A stretch of 64,000 nucleotides of DNA from Paraburkholderia agricolaris (GCF_009455635.1 NZ_QPER01000002.1:744001-808000), one strand, 5' to 3'; positions 27,661 to 36,887 are shown, counted from the stretch's first letter. Notes: generated from the sequence alone by a model not told the origin. Program-made: numbers and translations.

Positions 27661-28712
27661 TTTCAAAAAAATCGATTGCGGGTGTTTTTTTGTGCTTGCT
27701 GGCGCTCACCTCGATGCCGGCTGTTGCATTCGATTGGGCAACAGCACGGGGTTTTAACGTAACACCAAATGTGTCCGACGCAGATCTCGAATATATCGCG
27801 AGCATCGGATGTAGTGTGGTTCGCGTTTCATTCGGTGACTCGCCGCTGTTAAGCCTGACTGGCTCGTATGAGAGCAACGAGGCCACCTTCAAGAAACTTG
27901 ACCACATAATTGAGGTCGCGAAGAAGAATCATCTGGCCGTTGTTATCGATCCCCACGCGCTGCCGGGGTTCAAGAATCGATACACGACGTCGCCGCATGA
28001 CGTTTTCTGGTCATCCGATTTGCTTCAGAACAGATTGAAGTCGCTTTGGGTTCAGATTGCGCAGCGCTATCGCAGCGACGGCCAGGCGGTGTTGGGATTT
28101 GACCTGTTGAACGAACCTGTAACGGCGGTACCGTCGGCCGACAATAATTATTTTGATTGGAACAAGTTTGTCGAATCGTTAGTCTCGGTAATTCGAGCCA
28201 ACAATAAAGCGGCATACATCGTTATCGAGCCGGCGAGGCAGCTTAACGCGCAAGGGGGCTACGACAGTTTCTTTTCCGCACTGAGCCGTCTCAAGCTTCC
28301 ACGTACGGATCGGATGGTTGTAAGTCCCCATATGTACACGCCAATGGAATTGACGCATGAAGGCGTGCTGCCGCAGTTCTCCGCGGCGGTTCACTACCCT
28401 GGGAGAATCGCCGGAGAGCAGTGGGACGCGAACAAGATCCGGGCCACCCTCGTTGTCGCGAGGCAGTACGGTGACGCCAATCATGTTCCGATTTTCATCG
28501 GGGAGTTTAGTGCAAGCGTCATATCGGGTGATGATGGGGATCGTTACCTCGCCGACCTGCTTGATGTCATGGATCAGCTTTCGTTTGGCTGGGCCTTCCA
28601 CGCATTTAAGGAAAATCCGCTCTGGAATCCCCAGCAAACGACTTTGCGCATGGCTTCGAATGGGAGGACCGTCAGAATGAACACGATTATTAGCGCTTTA
28701 AAAGGTAAATAG
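27657..28712 (+). CDS. Secreted GH5-type glycoside hydrolase (endoglucanase-like)
   Basis: This 351-residue protein has a signal peptide ending near PAVAFDW and a GH5 catalytic domain. The acid/base is E153 in LLNEPV, H225-M-Y lies in SPHMYTP, and the nucleophile is E283 in IFIGEFSA. Such periplasmic hydrolases in exopolysaccharide loci trim or release chains made by their own cluster. It overlaps the preceding GT2 gene by 4 nt, so it belongs to the same operon. Substrate linkage unknown; a beta-1,4-glucan-like backbone is the family default. Confidence 0.88.
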   Translation: MISKKSIAGVFLCLLALTSMPAVAFDWATARGFNVTPNVSDADLEYIASIGCSVVRVSFGDSPLLSLTGSYESNEATFKKLDHIIEVAKKNHLAVVIDPHALPGFKNRYTTSPHDVFWSSDLLQNRLKSLWVQIAQRYRSDGQAVLGFDLLNEPVTAVPSADNNYFDWNKFVESLVSVIRANNKAAYIVIEPARQLNAQGGYDSFFSALSRLKLPRTDRMVVSPHMYTPMELTHEGVLPQFSAAVHYPGRIAGEQWDANKIRATLVVARQYGDANHVPIFIGEFSASVISGDDGDRYLADLLDVMDQLSFGWAFHAFKENPLWNPQQTTLRMASNGRTVRMNTIISALKGK

Positions 28713-28754
28713 AATCCCGTGTGCCGTGCGAATTGAGTGCGAATAGTATCTACG

Positions 28755-29552
28755 ATGAAAACATTTCTGATTTCACTGTCGCAGGATGAGGCCCGGAGGA
28801 AGCTGCTAAAAGGCAGATTTCCCCAGGCGTCAGAAGCATTTGAAATTGTGAGCGCGGTCGACGGACGCTCGATGAGCGCGCGGGAGTATTTTCAGCTTGC
28901 CGCTCCGCTTTATCGTTCGAAAGGTGAGTTGCTGAGCCCGGCGGAAGTAGGTTGTGCGCTGAGCCATCTTGAAGCGTATCGGCAATTTCTGGATACCGGC
29001 GAAAAGATGGCTCTAATCCTTGAGGACGATATCGAGGGGCGCGATGAAGACATCAGCCGAATTGCGCGTGTTGCGGAGCAACTGGATAACGACTTTTTGC
29101 TTTGCTGCGGCGCGCAGGATGGGCTGCGCTCACGCAGGTGGCTTTTCGGCAAGCAGCGAAGTTCGAGCGAGCCTGGCGTGTTCACGGTCAACGGGCATTC
29201 CTATCGGCAAATGTGGCGAACCGCCTGTTACGTATTGTCTAGAGGCATGGCGGCTGACTTGCTTGCCAGGCAATCCGCGGTGTTGCACAAGGCTGACGAT
29301 TGGGCCTCGCTACTGAAACGCTCAAAAGGCGAGGTGCTTTTTTGCGACGTGCTCTCGCATCCTGCGCAGCATGCCGGGAGCAGCATTGAAGCTGAAAGGA
29401 CTTTGCTGATGAGGCAGGACTTTAAAGGCCGTAATAAGCCTGCCGAAGACTACTTCAACTATTTGATGAAGCGATTCTCTCTGTTTCGTTCGATATTTTT
29501 GTCCATGTGCGGTTTTTTGAATGGATACAGGAGAATTTTTCGGGACATCTAG
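28755..29552 (+). CDS. GT25-type glycosyltransferase
   Basis: This roughly 265-residue protein has the GT25 pattern: FLISLSQDEARRKLL at the start, EVGCALSHLEAYRQFL and LILEDDIEG (about residues 70-100). GT25 members are LPS or polysaccharide transferases, often galactosyltransferases. ATG 28755 is preferred over a possible earlier start because the family begins at the FLISL strand. It lies 42 bp after the GH5 gene. Confidence 0.85.
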   Translation: MKTFLISLSQDEARRKLLKGRFPQASEAFEIVSAVDGRSMSAREYFQLAAPLYRSKGELLSPAEVGCALSHLEAYRQFLDTGEKMALILEDDIEGRDEDISRIARVAEQLDNDFLLCCGAQDGLRSRRWLFGKQRSSSEPGVFTVNGHSYRQMWRTACYVLSRGMAADLLARQSAVLHKADDWASLLKRSKGEVLFCDVLSHPAQHAGSSIEAERTLLMRQDFKGRNKPAEDYFNYLMKRFSLFRSIFLSMCGFLNGYRRIFRDI

Positions 29553-29648
29553 GTATTGGGCAGAATTGATTTGCAAGGCCTTTTGGAATGGGCTCGGGGA
29601 AATCGATTCCGTTAAGATTTTTAAAAAATTAAATCGCTTAATCAAATA

Positions 29649-30827
29649 ATGAAAAAAGACCTTGCTATTCTGGGGACGCGCGGGATTCCCGCGCGACATG
29701 GTGGCTTTGAGACTTTTGCGGAGCGTTTGGCACTTTATCTGGTGAAGCAGGGGTGGCGAGTGACCGTTTACTGCCAGGCGGACACTGCCGAGAACCTTTG
29801 CGAGGTAGACGAATGGAAAGGCGTGCGGCGCGTTACGATTTCCACGAATGCGCCTGGCGCGTGGGGCACGATGGCGTTCGATTTTAAGGCCGTGCGTCAT
29901 GTAATCGAGGCGAGACCCGATGTGGTGTTGACGCTCGGTTACAACACGGCGGTTTTCTCAAGCTGGCTTCGTCTGTCCGGGATAAACAACATTTTCAACA
30001 TGGATGGACTTGAGTGGCAGCGAATAAAGTGGAGCGCACCAGCGAAAGTTTGGTTGTGGCTGAATGAGCGGATTGGTTGCCTCGTTGGTAACCATTTGAT
30101 AGCCGACCATCCGTCGATTGCCGATCACCTGGCAACACGGGTGTCCAGAAAAAAGATCACAACGATTGTCTACGGCGCTGACCGGGCAACGCGCGATCTC
30201 CAGCATTCCGTGTTGAGTAAATACGATCTTGCAGGCTTGCCGTACGGCATCCTCATAGCAAGACCGGAAGCGGAGAACTCGATCCTGGAGATCGTCACCG
30301 CATTCTCACAACGCCGGCGGCAGGCCAAATTGATGGTGTTGGGAAGTTATAACGGACAGCAGAACGCGTATCACCAGAGGGTTCTGGACGCCGCAAGCGA
30401 GGAAGTCATTTTCCCAGGCGCAATCTATGACCATGCCGCTGTTAGCGCGCTTCGCGCAAATGCGCGCTTCTATCTTCACGGACATCAGGTGGGCGGCACG
30501 AATCCCTCTCTTGTGGAAGCGTTGGGTGCCGGGTGCGCGGTGATTGCGCATAACAATCGGTTCAACCGCTGGGTGGCTGGAGATAGCGCGAAATTTTTCT
30601 CGACGGTCGAAGAATGCAACGCCTGTATCTCCGAACTGTTGGACGACGACGAGCTTGTCGATCGCTTAAGTTCGGCGAGCGTTAAGCGCTTTGAAGAAGA
30701 ATTTCAGTGGAACAAGATTCTCACGGAATATGAGCGGCTGCTGGAAAAATACACGCGGCGGTATCCGAAATACGCCGTGCAGCCAGGCAGAGCAGAAGGC
30801 GCGCTGCCCGAGGGCGATGAGATGTGA
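29649..30827 (+). CDS. DUF1972 / GT4-like glycosyltransferase
   Basis: This 392-residue protein opens with LAILGTRGIPARHGGFETFAERL, the hallmark of DUF1972 glycosyltransferases (rhamnosyltransferase-like in several exopolysaccharide systems). A GT-B C-terminal half follows (HGHQVGGTNPSLVEALGAG). A 96-bp AT-rich gap precedes it, so it may have its own ribosomal entry or promoter. Predicted cytoplasmic transferase for the same repeat unit. Confidence 0.87.
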   Translation: MKKDLAILGTRGIPARHGGFETFAERLALYLVKQGWRVTVYCQADTAENLCEVDEWKGVRRVTISTNAPGAWGTMAFDFKAVRHVIEARPDVVLTLGYNTAVFSSWLRLSGINNIFNMDGLEWQRIKWSAPAKVWLWLNERIGCLVGNHLIADHPSIADHLATRVSRKKITTIVYGADRATRDLQHSVLSKYDLAGLPYGILIARPEAENSILEIVTAFSQRRRQAKLMVLGSYNGQQNAYHQRVLDAASEEVIFPGAIYDHAAVSALRANARFYLHGHQVGGTNPSLVEALGAGCAVIAHNNRFNRWVAGDSAKFFSTVEECNACISELLDDDELVDRLSSASVKRFEEEFQWNKILTEYERLLEKYTRRYPKYAVQPGRAEGALPEGDEM

Positions 30828-30894
30828 TTGACTGGGGGCGTCTGCGTCCAGACTGTGAAGTATCTTGAAGTTATTCGATTGCCGGGGTCGATGT

Positions 30895-31581
30895 ATGAAA
30901 ATAAAAATCGCTTTTTTGATAACTTACTTATTTTTGGCTAACTGCGCGTGTGCGCAGGTTGAAGGCGATGCACTTTCCGCGGCGCCTTTAGATCAAGCCG
31001 GCTACGGAGAAGGTAACTTTACAGTGTCGAGTTTTTCGGCGCGCAAAGCAGAGGCCGATGCCCTGAAGGGGCACTATCGCATTAGATACGCGGGACGGAA
31101 AAACCGGATTGCGGCCGAAAAGGAGGAGTCCGACTATCAGACGCCATCCTATAGTGAGCCAGGCGCTCTCACAGAGAATACGCTAGACCCGTCCGCGGCC
31201 TCGAGCGTCAAGACCCAGCAGGTGTCGGGTATGTTGGCAGGCGGCATCGGGCAAAAGCGAGGGATGGGTCAAAGACCGGGCTCTTCCGGTTTAATGGCCG
31301 GCATGAGCGGGGGCATGGGCGCCGGCGCCCGAATCGGTATTGGCGCGAACGGTGGTCTGAGCATGGCCAGAGGGACGAGTGTGGCGGCAGTGGCCGGCGT
31401 CGGAATGGGAAGTGGCGCTGCGATGAGGGTTATGCAAAACAAAGTGTCCGGCAGTATGGGCGGTATGGGCAGTGCGGAGAATACGGACGCGTCGGATGAG
31501 TTACTACAATCTGATCTCGGCGGAAGCACGCTGGGGAGTGGCATAACGGGCAGTCAGAGTTTTTCTGATTTGGGCCGATAG
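30895..31581 (+). CDS. Secreted Gly/Met-rich protein of unknown function
   Basis: This roughly 228-residue protein has an N-terminal signal (KIAFLITYLFLANCACA), a charged central part (RKNRIAAEKEESDYQTPSYSE) and a low-complexity Gly/Met/Ser-rich C-terminal half (AGMSGGMGAGARIGIGANGG). No family recognised. Its place at the end of the exopolysaccharide operon suggests a matrix or envelope accessory. ATG 30895 gives the signal peptide; a TTG 30 nt upstream is in frame. Confidence 0.65.
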   Translation: MKIKIAFLITYLFLANCACAQVEGDALSAAPLDQAGYGEGNFTVSSFSARKAEADALKGHYRIRYAGRKNRIAAEKEESDYQTPSYSEPGALTENTLDPSAASSVKTQQVSGMLAGGIGQKRGMGQRPGSSGLMAGMSGGMGAGARIGIGANGGLSMARGTSVAAVAGVGMGSGAAMRVMQNKVSGSMGGMGSAENTDASDELLQSDLGGSTLGSGITGSQSFSDLGR

Positions 31582-31682
31582 CGATTATTCAGGCAGGGTC
31601 CACGCGTGGCTCTTGATAGCGGCGGACATGGTGGAGCGCGGTTTTTGGGTATTCTGAAGTCTGTCTTTGCCAGCCGAGAACA

Positions 31683-31820
31683 CTAGGACTGCCTGAAACG
31701 GCGCGCGCGTTCGAGCAGTTCGTCATAACTGGCTATGGATATTGCAACCAAAGCAGCGCATACCACTGCAATTAGTAGAAGTGGCATTAGCATGAGATTG
31801 ACAATCCAGCGCACGGGCAT
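31683..31820 (-). CDS. 45-residue membrane protein
   Basis: The ORF reads MPVRWIVNLMLMPLLLIAVV then CAALVAISIASYDELLERAR and RFRQS: one long hydrophobic helix and a basic amphipathic tail. GGAG lies about 6 nt upstream of the ATG. Size and topology are those of small stress or assembly membrane proteins. No family recognised. Confidence 0.5.
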   Translation of the reverse strand: MPVRWIVNLMLMPLLLIAVVCAALVAISIASYDELLERARRFRQS

Positions 31821-32171
31821 GCGAACTCCATGTATTTGAAATGCTTGCCGTTTTACCAGACAGGCTTTTGTCGACGTTTCCAGAGTGTACAGACTGGCGA
31901 ATCATGCGTATGTTCGCTGACGATCACTGACCTTGGTTTCAGGCAATCGTTCCTTCGCAGGCAATGAGCGCTATCGAGACGGCGTGGAGGTCAAATGGTA
32001 TTGACCACGCAGAAGTGATGCGGCGGCCGCGGCCGCCACGTTGATGTGATCAGAAGAAGTCATCGCCGCACGTGATGCGGCGCACGCGTGGATTGTCGTA
32101 TCCGAGGCTGAAATGCAGCGCTATCGGATTAATTGAGGGCTGAGGGCGGTGGTTTTCACCGGCACCGGGAA
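31821..32171. other. Intergenic region with GC palindromes
   Basis: No gene seen. It contains a bulged hairpin GCGTG...CACGC (31982-32010) and a perfect 16-bp palindrome GGCGGCCGCGGCCGCC (32022-32037), both just downstream of the leftward glycosyltransferase. They may help end that transcript. Confidence 0.4.
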
Positions 32172-33335
32172 TCACGCGGCATAAAGCCGATTCAATTGAT
32201 CGGCATAGGCAGCCGGGCTGTGCTCGGAGGCTACGCGTTCAATGCATCGTTGCCCCCGCTCGCGCAGTGCTTCAGGGTGCTCGATCGCATCGCGAGCTGC
32301 TTTGTAAATACCGTCGATAATCGCATCACGAAGCTGCCGTTTGACGGTTTCGTTATTCACGTCGAGCTCGTTTGATTCGTTGAGCGGCAGATCCACAACC
32401 CATCCCACCGAACCGTTGTTGATCTCCGGAAGCGCGCGAACATTGGTCGTAATGACCGGGCAACCCGCCGCCTGGAACTCCAGGACCGAGTAACCGTAAG
32501 TGTCGGCCCATGTCGGTAACAGGCCAACGTGGGTGCGCCGCAATAGCTCGATGACTTCGGCGTTGGGCAGTTTCGTTTTGTGCGTGATGCGCTGACTACT
32601 GGAAATCAACGCCCGGGCCTGCTGCAGGGTTTCCTCTTTATCCTGAACCCCGCGGTGGGCATGGTTCCAGGTCTCGGAAAGATCGCCTACCAGCGTTAGC
32701 TCATATCCTGTGATTCCCTCCGATTCCAGGCGCGCAAAAGCTTCAAGGGTTTCGTAGCCTCCCTTCTGGAAAAACTGCCGCCCGACGAAGGTGAAACGGA
32801 CAATGCCATCATCCGGCTTTTCGGCGCAACCACTGATCAATGCCTGAGGCGGCGGAATAACCGCCATCTTTCGTACGATGGCTTCCCTGAGCTCCGGATA
32901 GGACTCCAGCATGCGAAGTTGCATACGCATATTGCATTGGGAGAGTGCGATAATTTTTTTGCAATTGTCTCGGGCGATCAGGCCAAGTTTGTACCGGACT
33001 AGCCGACTGTGTCTAAGCGAACCGTCTGCATTGCGCGATTGCTTGGCATCAAGATAAAAATTCTCGCGCGGGATCATCGACTCGAACGTCGACACCCAGG
33101 GCTTACGGGTGTTCGAAACGTCGTTGAAAAAATGGAAGCAATCAACATCAGGCGATTTCTTCTCGACGTGGAAGAAATCGAAGAACGACAATTGCTTCCT
33201 GCTGAGCTTTCGCTCGATCTTCGCAAGGAGACGGATGAAAATCGGATTGCCGATTTTTTGATATGTGGTGTCCGGCACTTTTCCCAGCACGCAGCGCTGT
33301 TCAGGGTAGTTGCCTTTCGTATATCCGATTTTCAT
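32172..33335 (-). CDS. GT4-type glycosyltransferase
   Basis: This 387-residue GT-B transferase has the GT4 donor-site pattern FTFVGRQFFQKGGYETLEAF and LLPTWADTYGYSVLEFQAAG. Unlike the other transferases it is on the minus strand, 590 bp beyond the main operon, with a small membrane protein gene 14 bp upstream. It probably modifies the same polysaccharide or a side chain but is regulated separately. Confidence 0.87.
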   Translation of the reverse strand: MKIGYTKGNYPEQRCVLGKVPDTTYQKIGNPIFIRLLAKIERKLSRKQLSFFDFFHVEKKSPDVDCFHFFNDVSNTRKPWVSTFESMIPRENFYLDAKQSRNADGSLRHSRLVRYKLGLIARDNCKKIIALSQCNMRMQLRMLESYPELREAIVRKMAVIPPPQALISGCAEKPDDGIVRFTFVGRQFFQKGGYETLEAFARLESEGITGYELTLVGDLSETWNHAHRGVQDKEETLQQARALISSSQRITHKTKLPNAEVIELLRRTHVGLLPTWADTYGYSVLEFQAAGCPVITTNVRALPEINNGSVGWVVDLPLNESNELDVNNETVKRQLRDAIIDGIYKAARDAIEHPEALRERGQRCIERVASEHSPAAYADQLNRLYAA

Positions 33336-33349
33336 GTGCTGTTCTTTTG

Positions 33350-33604
33350 TTAGCGGAAAAAGAGAAATGCTTGCACAGCAACTGCGACGATCGCAGTCAG
33401 CAAAGCAAAGAGACGCAACCGCCTAAGCAGGTTCAGCCGTTTCAACTCCTGCGACCCGCGCGCACGTGTTGGTTGCCACTCCAGAAACAACAGCTTCCCT
33501 TCGTGGCGCTTTGTTGCCCATGCGGCTGTGTTCACGCTTACATACAAATAAAAAAAGACGCCCAAAACACAAAGTTTGGGAATGAGGTTCAACCCGATTT
33601 TCAT
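33350..33604 (-). CDS. Small two-span membrane protein
   Basis: This 84-residue protein beginning MKIGLNLIPKLCVLGVFFYL has hydrophobic segments at both ends (about residues 8-24 and 66-83) and a basic middle. It is the first gene of a two-gene leftward unit with the GT4 transferase. The start at 33604 is preferred to 33703 because the extension is highly charged and would overlap a candidate promoter. Function unknown. Confidence 0.55.
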   Translation of the reverse strand: MKIGLNLIPKLCVLGVFFYLYVSVNTAAWATKRHEGKLLFLEWQPTRARGSQELKRLNLLRRLRLFALLTAIVAVAVQAFLFFR

Positions 33605-34102
33605 ACGGTCCCGTAGCGTGTGTGGCTGCCGGTCTGTTCTGGCAGCATCCGTTTTGTCTCGACGCGCCGAAGACTCACGCTCTTGCGTGACGGCGCGCTG
33701 CAATCAAGCGAGATTTATGCCAGATGAGTGGCCCACTACCCATGGTCTCGACCCGAGCCTGTGGGCAGCAAGCGCTCTTTTTTCTAGTGATATTTCGACC
33801 ACGTAGCTCGTAACACCTGGGCTTCGTTACGTCCCAATGCACGTAACACGCAATCCGCGAAGAGCATGCGCGAGGTGAGTGATTTCTTTTGTTGCGAGAT
33901 CAGGGAAATTTGGCGAAGGCGATCGCGATACAGAGATGCCGAATGTTTCTCCGTTCGTTTTTCACGTTGACTCGCCAGCGGAAACGTGTGCGCCTGATGG
34001 AGGAAGTGATTCGATCGGGAATTGCATCAGCGAGCGCCGGATCTTGTCGCTGGCGCTACCAGGGTTCGAACAGTAGTTGACTCGTGACGATGATGGAACG
34101 AC
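33605..34102. other. Intergenic region with weak sigma-54/enhancer pair
   Basis: No credible gene seen. On the minus strand TGGCATAAATCTCGCT (33708-33722) keeps GG-N10-GC spacing, and GTTACGT (33826-33832) with ACGTAAC (33841-33847) forms a dyad with an 8-bp spacer about 115 bp upstream. A further GTAAC lies at 33810. This is a degenerate version of the pairs seen at 12.3, 17.5, 57.2 and 61.9 kb and would drive the leftward transferase unit. Confidence 0.4.
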
Positions 34103-34321
34103 TCAGCATGAGCGGCTTTGTGCTTCCGCCTCGAACCGATCCAACTCCCCAAGCAGATGCTTGATCTGGAACGTCTGCAATTGAGTCAGGGGAAATTCGT
34201 CCTGTATGCGTTGTAGCCGTTTTCGCCAATATGCTGGTGGCAACACAGGTTCGCCACGGAAGGCGCGTAGCGATGGCGCCATTACACGCGCGACGTGCGC
34301 GATGTCCTCATCCATTGTCAT
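34103..34321 (-). CDS. Small hypothetical protein
   Basis: This 72-residue protein begins MTMDEDIAHVARVMAPSLRA and is soluble and predicted mostly helical (PPAYWRKRLQRIQDEFPLTQLQTF). There is no signal or membrane segment. An alternative Met is at residue 3. Not recognised; possibly a small DNA- or protein-binding helical domain. Confidence 0.5.
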   Translation of the reverse strand: MTMDEDIAHVARVMAPSLRAFRGEPVLPPAYWRKRLQRIQDEFPLTQLQTFQIKHLLGELDRFEAEAQSRSC

Positions 34322-34644
34322 GCAAGAGCCCCGAAAGACCTCGGTGTTTAGCTGTCGTTTTTTTTATGTGCGCACTTTTTGTAAGAACAGGTTCATAAAC
34401 GCTGCGCAAACTTCGAGGCTCATAGTAAGAAAACAGAATCGCCAGGTCAAGGTTTCTGATCGGATTTCGCGTGGGCAGTGCAGCAAATTGCCCCTTGATT
34501 TCAGGGCTAATCCGATCGCGATGGGATTTCAGGCGCAGTTTGCCGGGTCGTCAGCGAGGATGCTTTTACGCGCGAGATCGCTTCGGCGTAAGAGGTGTCA
34601 AACAGTGCAAGTGAGTGCCTCCATACCTGAAGACGGGCGGTTTG
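34322..34644. other. Intergenic region, nothing recognised
   Basis: About 320 bp between a small hypothetical gene and the LysR regulator. It contains an A/T-rich patch near 34361-34440 but no gene, repeat or terminator that I can support. Confidence 0.4.
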
Positions 34645-35523
34645 CTAGCCTTGTTCGGGCAACGCTGCTTCCTTGACGATCCACTGGCTGAACAGCGTCA
34701 TGGCCGGCGTCATTGGTTTGCCCTTCAACCACGTCAACCAGTAGCTGCCGGCGTGAACCTCCACTTCGAATGGGCGCACCAGGCGGCCCGTGTTGATCTC
34801 GTGATCGAACATTAGCGCGGGCGCCAACGCAATGCCCGCGCCCTGCATCGCCGCCTCCACCATCAATCGCGAAGAATCGAACACCGGTCCACGAATTGGC
34901 CGCGGCGGAATACCGGCGGCCGCGAACCAGGTCGCCCAGTCATCGACCCGATAGGAGCGCAGCAAGGTTTCATTGGCGAGATCCGCGGGTTCGGCCAGGC
35001 GCCGCGCGATTTCAGGCGCACACAGAATCGCGAGCGGCGCGTCGAGCAGCCGGGTGGCGAGCGAGCCTGGCCAGGTGCCGTCGCCGAAACGAATTGCGAA
35101 GTCGAGGCCTTCCGTGGCGAGGTCGACCAGATTGTTGTTGGTGAGCAGACGCAATTCGACAAACGGATGCGCTTCGCGAAACGACCTGAGTCGCGGCATC
35201 AACCAGCCTACCGCGAAGGTACCCACCACGCCGACTGTCAACACCTCGTGAAAGTGGCCCCCCTCGAACTGCTTGAGCACGGCTTCGATGCGATCGAACG
35301 CATCGGTGAGGACAGGGCGCAGCGCCAGGCCTTCATCCGTCATTGCCAGTCCGCGAGGCAAACGTTTGAATAGCGTCGTGCCGAGCCGCTCCTCCAGCGT
35401 CCTGACCTGCTGACTCACCGCGGCCTGGGTGACGTTCAACTCGAGCGCGGCGCGCGTAAAGCTCAAATGCCGCGCGGACGACTCGAAGGCGCGCAGCGCA
35501 TTCAACGGAAGATACGGTCTCAT
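34645..35523 (-). CDS. LysR-family regulator next to beta-lactamase (PenR/AmpR-like)
   Basis: This 292-residue LysR protein starts MRPYLPLNALRAFESSARHL, the GcvA/AmpR-like N-terminus, with the helix-turn-helix at about residues 17-45 and an effector domain after 90. It is divergent, with a 99-bp gap, from a class A beta-lactamase, the same layout as Burkholderia penR-penA and enterobacterial ampR-ampC. It likely activates the beta-lactamase in response to cell-wall fragments; this is inferred from context. Confidence 0.88.
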   Translation of the reverse strand: MRPYLPLNALRAFESSARHLSFTRAALELNVTQAAVSQQVRTLEERLGTTLFKRLPRGLAMTDEGLALRPVLTDAFDRIEAVLKQFEGGHFHEVLTVGVVGTFAVGWLMPRLRSFREAHPFVELRLLTNNNLVDLATEGLDFAIRFGDGTWPGSLATRLLDAPLAILCAPEIARRLAEPADLANETLLRSYRVDDWATWFAAAGIPPRPIRGPVFDSSRLMVEAAMQGAGIALAPALMFDHEINTGRLVRPFEVEVHAGSYWLTWLKGKPMTPAMTLFSQWIVKEAALPEQG

Positions 35524-35622
35524 GGCGGAAGCACAAGTTTTTCTTGGGGACCGACTAACTTATCATCGTTTGCCAACGCGCGGTGGAACACCGATAGTTG
35601 CGGCTTCACATAAGGAGCGGCG

Positions 35623-36558
35623 ATGATCACAAGACGGAAATTCGCGGGCGCGATGCTCGGTGTTTCGATAGCTGGGGTTGCGGTTGGCAGCGGTGGAGCG
35701 TTTGCGAAAGTGGTGAAGGCGAGCGCCACCAAACAAGGCGGCGGCGCGGTCAAGGTGGAGGCAATTCGCCAGCGGCTCGCGCAGATCGAAGCGGAAAGCG
35801 GCGGACGGCTCGGCGTTTCGATCCTCGACACAACGTCCGGATTGCATACCGGTTTGCGGACGGACGAGCGGTTTCCGATGTGCAGCACGTTCAAACTGCT
35901 GGCAGCGGGGCTTGTACTGACGCGCGTGGATCACGGGCAGGAGAATCTGGAGCGGCGTGTCGTATTTTCGAAAAGCGATCTTGTGCCGTACTCGCCGGCG
36001 ACCAGCCGGCACACCCGCGAGCTGACCGGTGAGGCGGGGATGAGCGTCGCCGACTTGTGCAAGGCAGCCATTACGCTCAGCGACAACACCGCGGCCAATC
36101 TGCTGCTGGCAAGCTTCGGCGGTCCCGCTGCTTTGACCGCGTTCGCGCGTAGTATCGGCGACGGCGTCACGCGTCTGGACCGTAACGAACCGGCGCTGAA
36201 CGAAGCGACACCCGGCGATCCGCGCGACACCACCACACCCAACGCGATGCTCGGCAATTTGCGCGAACTGCTGCTGGACGAGCGCTTGTCCTCGCCGTCG
36301 CGTGCGCAATTGCTGGCCTGGCTTGCCGCGAATCAGACCGGTGGCGAACGGATTCGCGCGAAGCTGCCGAAGGATTGGGGCGTCGGCGATAAAACCGGCA
36401 CGGGCGATCACGGCACGGCAAACGACATCGCGATTCTCTGGCCGCCGGGACGCGGGCCGATTCTCGTCACGGTCTACCTCACGGAGACAAGCGGCGATGC
36501 GGCGCGCTGCAATGCGGCGATCGCAAACGTTGGCGCGGTCGTGGTGGCGGCAGTTTGA
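35623..36558 (+). CDS. Class A beta-lactamase (Pen family type)
   Basis: This 311-residue enzyme has a twin-arginine signal (TRRKFAGA, residues 3-10) and all class A motifs: S88-T-F-K91, S153-D-N155, E189-P-A-L-N193 and K257-T-G259. It should hydrolyse penicillins or cephalosporins in the periplasm. Burkholderia Pen enzymes are also Tat-exported and LysR-controlled, which matches this locus. Spectrum cannot be read from sequence alone. Confidence 0.93.
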   Translation: MITRRKFAGAMLGVSIAGVAVGSGGAFAKVVKASATKQGGGAVKVEAIRQRLAQIEAESGGRLGVSILDTTSGLHTGLRTDERFPMCSTFKLLAAGLVLTRVDHGQENLERRVVFSKSDLVPYSPATSRHTRELTGEAGMSVADLCKAAITLSDNTAANLLLASFGGPAALTAFARSIGDGVTRLDRNEPALNEATPGDPRDTTTPNAMLGNLRELLLDERLSSPSRAQLLAWLAANQTGGERIRAKLPKDWGVGDKTGTGDHGTANDIAILWPPGRGPILVTVYLTETSGDAARCNAAIANVGAVVVAAV

Positions 36559-36887
36559 TGGGGGCGGGGTGGCCGCAGATGAAACGACGGTTGGGCTTCG
36601 CACGATGACGCCGCTCGCGGCCGGCCGTTGTGCGACGCATCCGGGATGCGTGCCGCTGCCTACTTGAATCTTGCCCGCCTCAGAGGTCGGAGGTCTTTGA
36701 TGCAGTTTGACAAGATCCCTATCGAAGCAGATAATTCGCGTTGCCTAAGGGCTACGATAAATACCCGACTAGCAGCAGACGGTCGGCTATCCGTGGACTT
36801 AGGCATTTTCATTTCCAGGCCGAGTCGCTGCCTTTTATATCTCCGGCTGGGACGTTGGCCTCGGCCCCGCAATTTCCTACTCCTTGG
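36559..36887. other. Intergenic region after beta-lactamase
   Basis: No gene seen. ACGCATCC and GGATGCGT (36635-36651) form a perfect 8-bp inverted repeat with a 1-nt centre, without a T-tract. It could be a weak terminator or a protein site. Confidence 0.4.

Noticed and set aside
35563..36603. 346-residue minus-strand ORF opposite the beta-lactamase
   Set aside because: Antisense shadow of a gene with all class A motifs; Arg/Ala-rich with no recognisable fold.
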